A stretch of 9,069 bases of DNA, taken from the NCBI GenBank assembly GCA_025774615.1, contig JALGVQ010000120.1, positions 1 through 9,069 on the forward strand. The letters are read 5' to 3'. A program made the position numbers and the translations under genes. The DNA is from a bacterium (GTDB taxonomy: Bacteria > Blakebacterota > Blakebacteria > Blakebacterales > Blakebacteraceae). The notes beneath the pieces were generated by a model. The model was not told where the DNA came from and ran no database searches. It saw only the letters and a list, made by a program, of their open reading frames with translations. Shown piece after piece: positions 1 through 6,727 of the stretch; within the stretch, counting starts at the first letter, position 1, and each line of letters opens with the position of its first letter.

Positions 1-1736
1 TTTTCATCGATCTGCGGGACAGGTGGGGAGTCATCCAGGTCGCGGTGGATCCATCCGATGAACCTGTGGGGCTGGCGATCGCGAAGGCGGCGCGGCTGGA
101 GGATGTGATCCAGGTTACCGGCCTCGTTCGGGAGAGGCCTGAGGGATCGGTGAATCCCGATATGCCGACCGGAGAGTGTGAGATCCAGGCCTCCCTGGTG
201 AAAAAGCTGGCACAGACCGAGACACCCCCCTTTGTGATCGATGAGGAAGCCACCGCGAGTGAGGAACTTGCGCTCAAATATCGATACCTCGACCTCCGCA
301 GACCACCCCTGCAGCGGAATCTTGAACTGCGACACCGGGCCGCGCAGATCACCCGGCGATTCTTCGATGCACGGGGATTCCTCGAGATAGAGACACCCTT
401 TCTGATCAGGTCAACGCCGGAAGGGGCTCGTGATTACCTGGTTCCGAGCCGCCTGCACCACGGGCGTTTCTGGGCGCTTCCGCAGTCACCTCAGCAGTAC
501 AAGCAGCTGCTCATGATGGCCGGCTTCGACCGGTACGTGCAGATCGTGCGCTGTTTCCGGGATGAGGATCTGCGGGCCGACCGTCAGCCGGAATTCACCC
601 AGGTCGACGTGGAGATGTCGTTCGTCTCGGAAGAGGATGTGCAGGAGGTGGTTGAATCGTACCTCGTTGCGCTGATGCGGGATGTTCTCGAAATGGAGGT
701 CCCCACACCCTTCCCGCGTTTCACCTTCGATGAGGCGATGAACCGGTTCGGTACCGACCGTCCCGACCTCCGATTCGATATCGAGATCCAGGATGTCTCT
801 GATGCTGTGAGCGCGAGCGAGGTCAGGGTGTTCCGCGGTGTGCTGGAAGATGGCGGTATCGTTGCCGGATTCTGTGCCCCGGGAGTGGGAGAGTTCAGCC
901 GGAAGAATGTGGACGAACTTGCCGGGATCGCCCAGATACATGGAGCAAAGGGAGCCGTGCCCCTTACCGTTCAGGGGGACGTCCTCGAGGGTGGGGTGGC
1001 GAAATTTCTCTCCGGTGAGGAGCAGTCGGCCCTCATCTCACGGTTCTCGGCAACCTCGGGTGATCTGATAGTTCTGGTTGCGGACAGGTCATCGACCGCG
1101 CTTACAGCACTGGGCGCGCTCCGCGTCGAGATGGCCCGGAGACTCGATCTGATCCCTGACGGGATCTTCCGGTTCGCGTGGGTACGAGAGTTCCCACTGA
1201 TGGATTGGGACGCCGATGAAGGCCGGATGGTCGCTGTCCATCACCCCTTCACCTCAGCGGCTGATCCTGAGGAGCTGGTCAGGTTGACCGGTGAAATCGG
1301 CGAAAAGGGAACAGCAGGGGAATTCCCGGAAGGAGTGCGGGAGTCGATCCTGGGACTGAAGGCGCGCGCATACGATGTGGTGCTCAATGGCTTCGAGATC
1401 GCCGGAGGCAGCATCAGGAACCACCGGATGCTCGAGCAGTCGGCGATATTCCGGCTGTTGGGGCTGCAGCCCGAAGAAGCTGAAGAGCGTTTCGGGTTCC
1501 TGCTCGAAGCCCTCCGGTACGGTGCGCCTCCTCATGGTGGTATCGCCTTCGGTTTCGATCGCCTGGCGATGTTGATGACCGACTCCGATTCCCTGCGTGA
1601 TGTGATCGCGTTCCCCAAAACCACCAGTGCGCTCTCCCTGATGGATGGCAGTCCGACCCTGGTGGACACCACTCAACTGACTGAGTTGGGGCTCGAACTG
1701 AAATCGAATAAAGAGAGGGACGAGGGAGTAAAATAA
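1..1736 (+). CDS. aspS: Aspartyl-tRNA synthetase, bacterial type (5'-truncated by window edge)
   Basis: Class II synthetase that charges tRNA-Asp with aspartate in the cytoplasm. The frame is open from base 3, and the first residues (FIDLRDRWGVIQV) already belong to the N-terminal OB-fold anticodon-binding domain. The GTG at 45 is therefore internal and the real start lies upstream, with probably only 20-30 residues missing. About 577 residues are visible. Numbering from base 3: motif 1 around 119-150 (GFLEIETPFLIRSTPEGARD), the aspartate-site LPQSPQ near 160, motif 2 near 182-195 (VRCFRDEDLRADRQPEF), a GAD-type insertion about 255-420 that marks the bacterial rather than archaeal/eukaryal form, HHPFTSA near 413, and motif 3 GGIAFGFDR near 512. 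It ends at a TAA. The sequence alone does not show whether it is Asp-specific or also charges tRNA-Asn. Confidence 0.97.
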   Translation, partial: FIDLRDRWGVIQVAVDPSDEPVGLAIAKAARLEDVIQVTGLVRERPEGSVNPDMPTGECEIQASLVKKLAQTETPPFVIDEEATASEELALKYRYLDLRRPPLQRNLELRHRAAQITRRFFDARGFLEIETPFLIRSTPEGARDYLVPSRLHHGRFWALPQSPQQYKQLLMMAGFDRYVQIVRCFRDEDLRADRQPEFTQVDVEMSFVSEEDVQEVVESYLVALMRDVLEMEVPTPFPRFTFDEAMNRFGTDRPDLRFDIEIQDVSDAVSASEVRVFRGVLEDGGIVAGFCAPGVGEFSRKNVDELAGIAQIHGAKGAVPLTVQGDVLEGGVAKFLSGEEQSALISRFSATSGDLIVLVADRSSTALTALGALRVEMARRLDLIPDGIFRFAWVREFPLMDWDADEGRMVAVHHPFTSAADPEELVRLTGEIGEKGTAGEFPEGVRESILGLKARAYDVVLNGFEIAGGSIRNHRMLEQSAIFRLLGLQPEEAEERFGFLLEALRYGAPPHGGIAFGFDRLAMLMTDSDSLRDVIAFPKTTSALSLMDGSPTLVDTTQLTELGLELKSNKERDEGVK

Positions 1737-1775
1737 AGGGGAGTCGATTTGCAGGTGCTCTTCACTGTTGAAGGA

Positions 1776-1816
1776 TGTACCATACTCAGGAACTTCTGGT
1801 TCTCTGAAATGGTACA
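1776..1816 (+). other. Long imperfect hairpin downstream of aspS
   Basis: TGTACCAT (1776-1783) is the exact reverse complement of ATGGTACA (1809-1816). Inside it, TCAGGAAC (1786-1793) pairs with GTTC (1799-1802) and CTGA (1804-1807), with T1803 bulged. The loop is 5 nt and a 2x1 internal loop separates the two stems. It lies 40 nt after the aspS stop, so it could end or stabilise the aspS transcript. No T-run follows (next bases ATAGGGG), so it is not a standard intrinsic terminator. Confidence 0.55.
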
Positions 1817-1869
1817 ATAGGGGTAGACAGGGCACTGTTGTATTTAAGTGTAATGAGTCCTGTTTTGCC

Positions 1870-1900
1870 TTGACTGAGTACGATGGTTGGCTAGTATGAT
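1870..1900 (+). promoter_or_regulatory. Probable sigma70-type promoter for the lipoprotein-LysM operon
   Basis: TTGACT (1870-1875) matches the -35 consensus at five of six bases and TATGAT (1895-1900) matches the -10 at five of six. The 19-nt spacer is longer than the ideal 17. Transcription would start near 1907. It sits where the two small envelope genes need a promoter of their own. Confidence 0.55.
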
Positions 1901-1959
1901 TCTCGCTGTACCTGCAAGAGGTGTGTATGTTTTGCGGGTTACAGGTAACAGGAATGTGA

Positions 1960-2006
1960 GAATCCGGCCCTGGGGTACTGACTGGGCTTCATGAATGGCC
2001 GGGTTC
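1960..2006 (+). promoter_or_regulatory. Leader hairpin just upstream of the ribosome binding site
   Basis: GAATCCGGCC (1960-1969) pairs with GGCCGGGTTC (1997-2006), ten pairs including one G-T wobble, with a 27-nt loop. The stem ends 16 nt before the AGGAGG at 2023. Further upstream TACCTG (1909-1914) can pair with CAGGTA (1942-1947). The leader is therefore likely folded, which may protect the mRNA or tune translation; no switching mechanism is visible. Confidence 0.4.
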
Positions 2007-2034
2007 TGGAATGGTGACTCATAGGAGGATGCCA

Positions 2035-2388
2035 ATGGGCAAGGCCCAGAAGCTGGCAGGAACCGGCTTCCTTGCGGTGCTTCTGCTGTCAGGATCGATC
2101 CTGACAGGGTGTACCAAGCGGCCCGATCCGGAACAGTTGACGCAGTTGCAGGAAGCCTGCGCCGCGGCCGATAAGGCCGAACAGACTGTGACGGAGAAGG
2201 AGGCTGAACTGGTTCAGGTACAGGCTGAGCTGGCTCAGAAGCAACGTACACTGCAGGAAGTCAACCGTGAGAAGGCCTCCGTCGAAAGCCGGCTGAATCA
2301 GCTGAGAAGTGAAGTGCAGCAGACCAGGGCCGAGATGGATCGCATCGAGCGTGAGAGGGTGACGCCACCCCCTCCCGGAAACCGCTAG
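2035..2388 (+). CDS. Small coiled-coil lipoprotein
   Basis: A 117-residue exported lipoprotein. In-frame ATGs exist at 2011, 2029 and 2035; AGGAGG at 2023-2028 lies 6 nt before 2035, so that start is chosen. Residues 1-25 form a signal peptide (basic GKAQK, hydrophobic GFLAVLLLSGSIL) ending in the lipobox LTG-C26, the lipidated cysteine. The mature part is almost entirely one charged Ala/Gln/Glu heptad coil (about 34-107) and ends in Pro-rich RVTPPPPGNR. A second cysteine, C42, lies near the start of the coil. It resembles Lpp-like or OmpA-less periplasmic coil proteins in general shape only. I do not recognise a named family. It is followed after 17 nt by a LysM protein with a similar coil, so both probably act together at the envelope and peptidoglycan. 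Confidence 0.85.
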   Translation: MGKAQKLAGTGFLAVLLLSGSILTGCTKRPDPEQLTQLQEACAAADKAEQTVTEKEAELVQVQAELAQKQRTLQEVNREKASVESRLNQLRSEVQQTRAEMDRIERERVTPPPPGNR

Positions 2389-2405
2389 AGAGGAGAGGAA
2401 AGAGC

Positions 2406-2900
2406 ATGAAATCATTACGTGCAATCCTGTCCGCGACGGTTCTGGGAGTACTTGTGTTGGGTACCGCGTCCCAGACTTTCGCACAGCAGGAGAAGATGAC
2501 GCTCGAGGAGTGGCAGGCTGCCCTCGATGCCTGTAACCAGCGTGAAGCTGCCGCAAGCGCTCGCATCAGCGACCTTGAGGGGCAGATCGCAGACGTCAGG
2601 CGTCAGATCTCAGACCTGGATAGCCAGGTTAGCCAGGTCCGTAGTGAGATCAGTGGTCTGAACCAGCAGGTTTCTTCGACGCAGGGGGATCTGACCAGTG
2701 CCAAGGATGAGCTTGAGCGGGTCCGCTTCCCTGATTCCTACACGGTGATCAAGGGTGATTGCCTGTGGAACATCGCGAAGAAGGACTACATCTACAACGA
2801 TCCCTTCAAGTGGCCGCGTATTTACGAGGCCAACAAGGACAAGATCAAGGATCCAGACCTGATCTATCCCAAGCAGGTCTTTACGATCATCCGTCCTTAA
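2406..2900 (+). CDS. Secreted coiled-coil protein with C-terminal LysM domain
   Basis: A 164-residue exported protein, start supported by a purine-rich GAGAGGAGAGGAAAG just upstream. Residues 1-26 are a Sec signal peptide with a cleavable TFA|QQ site. Residues about 45-106 form a coiled coil of repeating hydrophobic heptads (ISDLEGQIADVRRQISDLD and following). Residues 111-164 are a LysM-type domain: SYTVIKGDCLWNIAKK, then WPRIYEANKDKIKDPDLIYP and a final beta strand QVFTII. LysM binds N-acetylglucosamine-containing glycan, so the protein is expected on periplasmic peptidoglycan, with the coil as an oligomerisation or spacer part. There is no hydrolase domain. Cysteines are C43 at the coil start, at nearly the same place as in the upstream lipoprotein, and C119 inside LysM. 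It is co-transcribed with that lipoprotein and closed by a terminator. Confidence 0.9.
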   Translation: MKSLRAILSATVLGVLVLGTASQTFAQQEKMTLEEWQAALDACNQREAAASARISDLEGQIADVRRQISDLDSQVSQVRSEISGLNQQVSSTQGDLTSAKDELERVRFPDSYTVIKGDCLWNIAKKDYIYNDPFKWPRIYEANKDKIKDPDLIYPKQVFTIIRP

Positions 2901-2925
2901 CACTGGATCGGGAATTCAAAGTGAG

Positions 2926-2976
2926 CGCTCTTGCCCGGGGGGTCTTCGTACCCCCCGGTAAGGGCGTTTCCTTTTT
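2926..2976 (+). terminator. Strong intrinsic terminator after the LysM gene
   Basis: The arm 2926-2943 (ending in CCCGGGGGGT) pairs with 2950-2966 (ACCCCCCGG onward to GCG), about 17 pairs with one bulged C and a 6-nt loop containing TTCG. It is followed by TTTCCTTTTT. It starts 25 nt after the LysM stop and its T-tract ends 15 nt before the phoH start. Confidence 0.9.
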
Positions 2977-2991
2977 CCTGCCCTGCCTCTC

Positions 2992-3951
2992 ATGGCAATG
3001 AAAAATCGTATCAGAAATCGCATCCCCATCGACGTTGATCCGGCGCGTTTCTTCGGCGTGCAGGATGCCAATCTCCGTCTCCTCGAGGAATCCTTTCAGA
3101 ATGTAAAACTGGTTGGCCGGGACCGTGAACTCCTCATCGAGGGACCCGGCCCCGAAGTGAATCGGCTGATCGAGGTGATCGGCGTCATGCTGCATCGCCT
3201 GAAGAAGAAGGATGGATTCTCAGAGGGCGATCTCACTATCCTGCTCGAAGAATCGGAGCGGGAACGGACGGTCCCCGATGATTATCAGGACCGGACGGTA
3301 CTGCTCACGAACAAGAAGCGACGCATCTATCCGCGGACAGCAGGACAGTACCAGTATCTCCAGGCAGTCGAGGACAACGATATCGTCATGTCGATCGGTC
3401 CTGCCGGGACAGGAAAGACCTACCTGGCGGTCGCGATGGCAGTGAAGGCTCTGAGCGAACGTTCTGTTCAGCGTATCGTGCTGGCCAGACCGGCTGTAGA
3501 GGCCGGTGAGAGTCTCGGATTCCTGCCCGGAGATCTGAAGGAGAAGATCGACCCGTACCTGAGGCCGCTCTACGACGGGTTGATGGAGATGGTTCCGGCC
3601 GACCGTCTTCAGAAACAGCTCGAGAATCGCACGATCGAGGTGTTGCCGCTCGCCTTCATGCGCGGACGGAATCTGAGTAACTCGTTCGTCATCCTCGATG
3701 AGGCTCAGAATACCACACCGGCACAGATGAAGATGTTTCTGACCCGTCTCGGGGTGAATTCACAGGCGATCGTGACCGGTGACATCACCCAGGTCGATCT
3801 GCCGTCAGAGGTTACCAGTGGATTGATCACTATCCAGGAGATTTTAATGTCGGTGGAGGGCATCGCGTTCGTCTATCTGACCGAGAAGGATGTCGTCCGC
3901 CACCGGCTTGTACGTGAGATCCTGAAGGCCTACCAGGAGAAGGGACTCTAG
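2992..3951 (+). CDS. phoH: PhoH-family ATPase (YbeZ type)
   Basis: A cytoplasmic P-loop ATPase of 319 residues, the normal length for the family. The N-terminal part (about 12-75) is the small PhoH leader domain (DANLRLLEE). The ATPase carries Walker A GPAGTGKT (136-143), the family hallmark RPAVEAGESLGFLPGDLKEK (about 166-185), Walker B VILDEAQN (233-240) and a sensor-like VTGDITQVDLP (261-271). PhoH/YbeZ is linked to RNA metabolism and is usually encoded next to the ribosome-maturation nuclease YbeY, as here. The start is ATG 2992, with ATG 2998 as the alternative; an in-frame TAA at 2959 limits it upstream. No Shine-Dalgarno is visible, the preceding bases being pyrimidine-rich after the terminator. 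The next gene starts 3 nt after its stop. Confidence 0.96.
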   Translation: MAMKNRIRNRIPIDVDPARFFGVQDANLRLLEESFQNVKLVGRDRELLIEGPGPEVNRLIEVIGVMLHRLKKKDGFSEGDLTILLEESERERTVPDDYQDRTVLLTNKKRRIYPRTAGQYQYLQAVEDNDIVMSIGPAGTGKTYLAVAMAVKALSERSVQRIVLARPAVEAGESLGFLPGDLKEKIDPYLRPLYDGLMEMVPADRLQKQLENRTIEVLPLAFMRGRNLSNSFVILDEAQNTTPAQMKMFLTRLGVNSQAIVTGDITQVDLPSEVTSGLITIQEILMSVEGIAFVYLTEKDVVRHRLVREILKAYQEKGL

Positions 3952-3954
3952 TAC

Positions 3955-6246
3955 ATGAGACTCATCCCCGGCAGAAATCAGGGCAGCAGCGAGGTTGGCA
4001 GCGAACAGGGATATTTCTTCCAGATAGTGCGCTGGTTAACAGGAGTACTTCTGGTCGCCTTCATCGCGATGCTTTTCCCGACACGCCAGGCCTTCCGTTA
4101 CTCGCTGGACCTCGGAGATATTGCCCGGGAGACAATCGTTGCGCCATTCACCTTCCACATCCAGAAAAGCGATGAGGAACTCAGGGAGCAGCGTGACCTG
4201 GCGCGCGGGGGGATCCCGCCTGTACTGGAGTTGACCGAGGCCGTCGAGATACAGCAAACCGTCCTGCTTGCATCACTCATCGATTCTCTCTCGATCCTGC
4301 TGACCAATGCTGGAAACGAATTACAGGTGCTCACTGATTTCCAGCAGCTCGCGCCCGACCTTACCCGGGAATCACTCATCTACCTCTATGGAAGTGAGGT
4401 TGCCAGCAGGTCGGAAGATCGACGGCTCACGCTGGCGACACAGCGGCTCGATTCACTGCGGTCTGCGACCGAACGGGTCGTGGCACACTACTTCTCGATC
4501 GGGATCGTCGTCTCGAAGGAACCGCTCCGGAACATCTCGGATGGCATGGTGACGGTTGATATAGGAGAGAGTGAGGTTCTGCAGCGTCTGAGTGTCGTTG
4601 TGGACATGGACCAGGTTTTCGACTCCATGGCAAATATGCTGCGGACCAATCTTCCCGGCGCTGATATGCGGCTGATCACGGCGGGCTTTGAACTGACACA
4701 GGCAGTACTGCGTCCCAACCTCATCTTCGATGAGGAGCGAACCGATCGGAGGAGGGAAGCAGCTGAGAGCGAGATACCCCTTTTCAAAGGTACCGTCCTG
4801 GCGGATGAGAAGATCATCGATGAACATACAAAGGTCGATGAGGATGTTCTCGAGAAACTCGAATCACTGAATACCGCTCTGGCCGAACGTGAATACGAAC
4901 GGTCGTGGTGGCCGGTACTGAGAACCTGGCTGGCAAGGGTCCTGCTGATCATCCTCGTGCTGGGCGCCTATATCGCCTGGCTCAGGGAGCACCGGGAGGC
5001 ACTGCTCAAGAACAATCGGAAACTGATAACCCTTGCGATCATCATCGCGATCGAGCTCGCGCTGGTCTACCTCCTGCGGGAGAGCAGTCTGCTCAGCGTC
5101 TACCTCGCTCCGGTGGCAGTGGCCACCATGCTGCTCACGATCCTCTTCGACACCGGTGTCGGACTGGTGTCCGCCTTTGTGATCGGGATACTCCTCGGAT
5201 CAGTGCTCGGGTTCGATTATCAGAGCGCTCTGGTCCACACCCTGGCAGGTGCTGCAGGTGTATTCACTGTAAGTCAGGTCAGGAAGCGCAGTCATTTCTA
5301 CCGGGCACTCTGGGTTGTTCCGCTCGTGTACCTGGTCAGCATCCTTGCAGTAGAGCTCCTGCGCTTCAATACTTCCGAGATCATCTATACCAGCATGCTC
5401 TACGGCGCGGCCAATGGTGCGCTGAGCGTGGTGATCACAATGGGTATACTTCCGATCTTTGAGAGTCTCCTCAACTTTTCGACCAGCATTTCCCTGCTCG
5501 AACTCTCAGATCTCAACCACCCGCTCCTGCGGAAGCTCGCGATGCGCGCACCGGGGACATACCAGCATTCACTGATGATGGCTGAGATGAGTGCCGCGGC
5601 GGCCGAGGCATGCGGCGCCAACGAACTGCTGTCACGGATCGGCGCCTACTTCCACGATATCGGCAAGATGAACAAGCCGGAATATTATGTGGAGAACCAG
5701 CAGGACAGAAATCCCCACGAGAAGCTCGCGCCCAACATGAGTTCCCTCATCGTGTCGACCCATGTGAAGGAGGGAGTCGAGCTTGCCGAGGAGCACCATC
5801 TGCCTGATGCGATAAAGGCGTTCATTCCTGAACATCACGGCACTATGCCCATGACCTACTTCTTTCTCAAGGCGGTGGAGGAAGCAAAGGAGGGGGAAAA
5901 GGTGTCGGAGGATGATTTCCGGTACGCGGGGCCGAAACCACAGTCGATTGAGACAGGGATCGTGATGCTCGCCGACGCGGTTGAGGCCGCCAGCAGGGTA
6001 CTGGAAGATCCGAGCCCCCGTCGGTTCCGCATGATGGTGCGTGAGCTTGTCGAACAGCGGTTCGAGGATGGTGAGCTGGATGAGTGTCCGATTACCCTGC
6101 GCGACCTCCGGCTGGTGCAGGAAGCCTTCGTTGGTGTCCTTACGAGTCGATACCATCAGAGGATCGATTATCCCGATCGCGATGAGATCATGAAGAAGGC
6201 GGCAGCGAAGGACTCGGAGATCAGACAGAGGTCGGATGATGAGTGA
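3955..6246 (+). CDS. pgpH: 7TM-HD cyclic-di-AMP phosphodiesterase, PgpH type
   Basis: A membrane phosphodiesterase of 763 residues. The N-terminal helix (about 24-42) is followed by an extracytoplasmic 7TMR-HDED domain (about 45-315), then seven hydrophobic segments (about 325-505), then a cytoplasmic HD domain (about 520-735). Metal and active-site residues visible: H538 in GTYQHSL, H567-D568 in YFHDIGKM, H603 in STHVKEG, H627-H628 in PEHHGTM, and D674 in MLADAVEAASR. The conserved RYAGPKPQ is also present. This set matches the Listeria PgpH group, which hydrolyses c-di-AMP to pApA; that function here is inferred from family. A purine-rich AGGAGAAGGG precedes the ATG. The gene overlaps ybeY at its 3' end, implying coupled translation. 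No diadenylate cyclase is seen in the window. Confidence 0.94.
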   Translation: MRLIPGRNQGSSEVGSEQGYFFQIVRWLTGVLLVAFIAMLFPTRQAFRYSLDLGDIARETIVAPFTFHIQKSDEELREQRDLARGGIPPVLELTEAVEIQQTVLLASLIDSLSILLTNAGNELQVLTDFQQLAPDLTRESLIYLYGSEVASRSEDRRLTLATQRLDSLRSATERVVAHYFSIGIVVSKEPLRNISDGMVTVDIGESEVLQRLSVVVDMDQVFDSMANMLRTNLPGADMRLITAGFELTQAVLRPNLIFDEERTDRRREAAESEIPLFKGTVLADEKIIDEHTKVDEDVLEKLESLNTALAEREYERSWWPVLRTWLARVLLIILVLGAYIAWLREHREALLKNNRKLITLAIIIAIELALVYLLRESSLLSVYLAPVAVATMLLTILFDTGVGLVSAFVIGILLGSVLGFDYQSALVHTLAGAAGVFTVSQVRKRSHFYRALWVVPLVYLVSILAVELLRFNTSEIIYTSMLYGAANGALSVVITMGILPIFESLLNFSTSISLLELSDLNHPLLRKLAMRAPGTYQHSLMMAEMSAAAAEACGANELLSRIGAYFHDIGKMNKPEYYVENQQDRNPHEKLAPNMSSLIVSTHVKEGVELAEEHHLPDAIKAFIPEHHGTMPMTYFFLKAVEEAKEGEKVSEDDFRYAGPKPQSIETGIVMLADAVEAASRVLEDPSPRRFRMMVRELVEQRFEDGELDECPITLRDLRLVQEAFVGVLTSRYHQRIDYPDRDEIMKKAAAKDSEIRQRSDDE

Positions 6247-6727
6247 CCAGGTATCCTCATCGATCGACATACGGGTCCATCGCGACGACGCGGAGGATCT
6301 CCCCCGATTATCCGGACTATCCATGAACGCTGTCTCAAGTCTCGTGGCACACGTCCTGGAAGCAGAAAAGGTTGCCGCGGGTGAAGTTGATATCGTGTTC
6401 TGCGGGGATGACCGGATCACTGAATTGAACCATGAGTGGCTCGATCGGGAGGGCCCGACCGACTGCATCGCGTTCGATCTGCGTGAAGAGAAAGACTCAA
6501 CTCTCGTGGAAGGTGAGATTTACATCGACCTCTCCCAGGCTGAACGACAGGCCCCTGAATTCGGTGTCACCCTTGATGAAGAACTCAGGAGGCTGGTCAT
6601 ACATGGCCTGCTCCACCTGCTCGAATACACCGACACTGGCTCACCAGCCGAGGCTGATCTGATGAAAGAGCGGCAGGAATCTCTCGTTTCGGCATGGAGT
6701 ATGCCGGTTCTGGAAGAGATCGAATAA
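6236..6727 (+). CDS. ybeY: YbeY-family endoribonuclease, variant metal site
   Basis: A cytoplasmic single-domain protein of about 163 residues, usual YbeY length. YbeY acts in 16S rRNA 3'-end maturation and ribosome quality control. Seen: ITELNHEWLDREGPTDCIAFD (61-81), GEIYIDLS (93-100), and the metal motif HGLLHLLEYTD, with H123 and H127. The third ligand, normally His in HGxLHLxGYDH, is absent; D133 takes the same spacing (HxxxHxxxxxD). The Arg of the usual YRxxxxPT motif (E. coli Arg59) is Leu69. Both changes resemble the Bacteroidetes-type YbeY as I recall it, so this looks like a lineage form and not decay. The start may be ATG 6236 or 6239; AGAGG at 6227-6231 spaces better to 6239. It overlaps the end of pgpH and its TAA overlaps the next ATG. 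Confidence 0.93.
   Translation: MMSDQVSSSIDIRVHRDDAEDLPRLSGLSMNAVSSLVAHVLEAEKVAAGEVDIVFCGDDRITELNHEWLDREGPTDCIAFDLREEKDSTLVEGEIYIDLSQAERQAPEFGVTLDEELRRLVIHGLLHLLEYTDTGSPAEADLMKERQESLVSAWSMPVLEEIE

Larger units (their letters stand above)
1737..2034 (+). other. Non-coding spacer between aspS and the lipoprotein gene
   Basis: About 300 bases with no credible reading frame. In order it holds a long hairpin (1776-1816), a promoter-like pair (1870-1900), a short inverted repeat GTTAC-AG-GTAAC (1938-1949), a GC-rich hairpin (1960-2006) and the AGGAGG ribosome binding site (2023-2028). If transcription starts near 1907 the next gene has a leader of about 125 nt, long for a small structural protein. 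I recognise no known riboswitch or RNA family. Confidence 0.6.

Noticed and set aside
45-47. GTG as the start of aspS
   Set aside because: The frame is open to base 3 and the 14 upstream residues fit the conserved AspRS OB-fold, so the gene starts outside the window.
2011-2034. Upstream ATGs (2011 and 2029) for the lipoprotein
   Set aside because: They fall before or directly against the AGGAGG site and would put extra residues ahead of a well-formed signal peptide.
6244-6246. pgpH TGA as another possible Sec codon
   Set aside because: No hairpin of the right size follows, the HD protein is already full length, and ybeY overlaps in another frame.
5632-6468. Long open frame on the - strand opposite the HD domain and ybeY
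   Set aside because: It is antisense to two clear conserved genes, has no recognisable domain or ribosome binding site, and is typical of chance frames in GC-rich coding DNA. The same holds for other - strand frames, such as 1254-1835.
6694-6726. ATG 6694 as the start of the CBS gene
   Set aside because: ATG 6727 has a spaced GGAAGAG and forms a TAATG junction with ybeY; the longer start adds residues with no family support.
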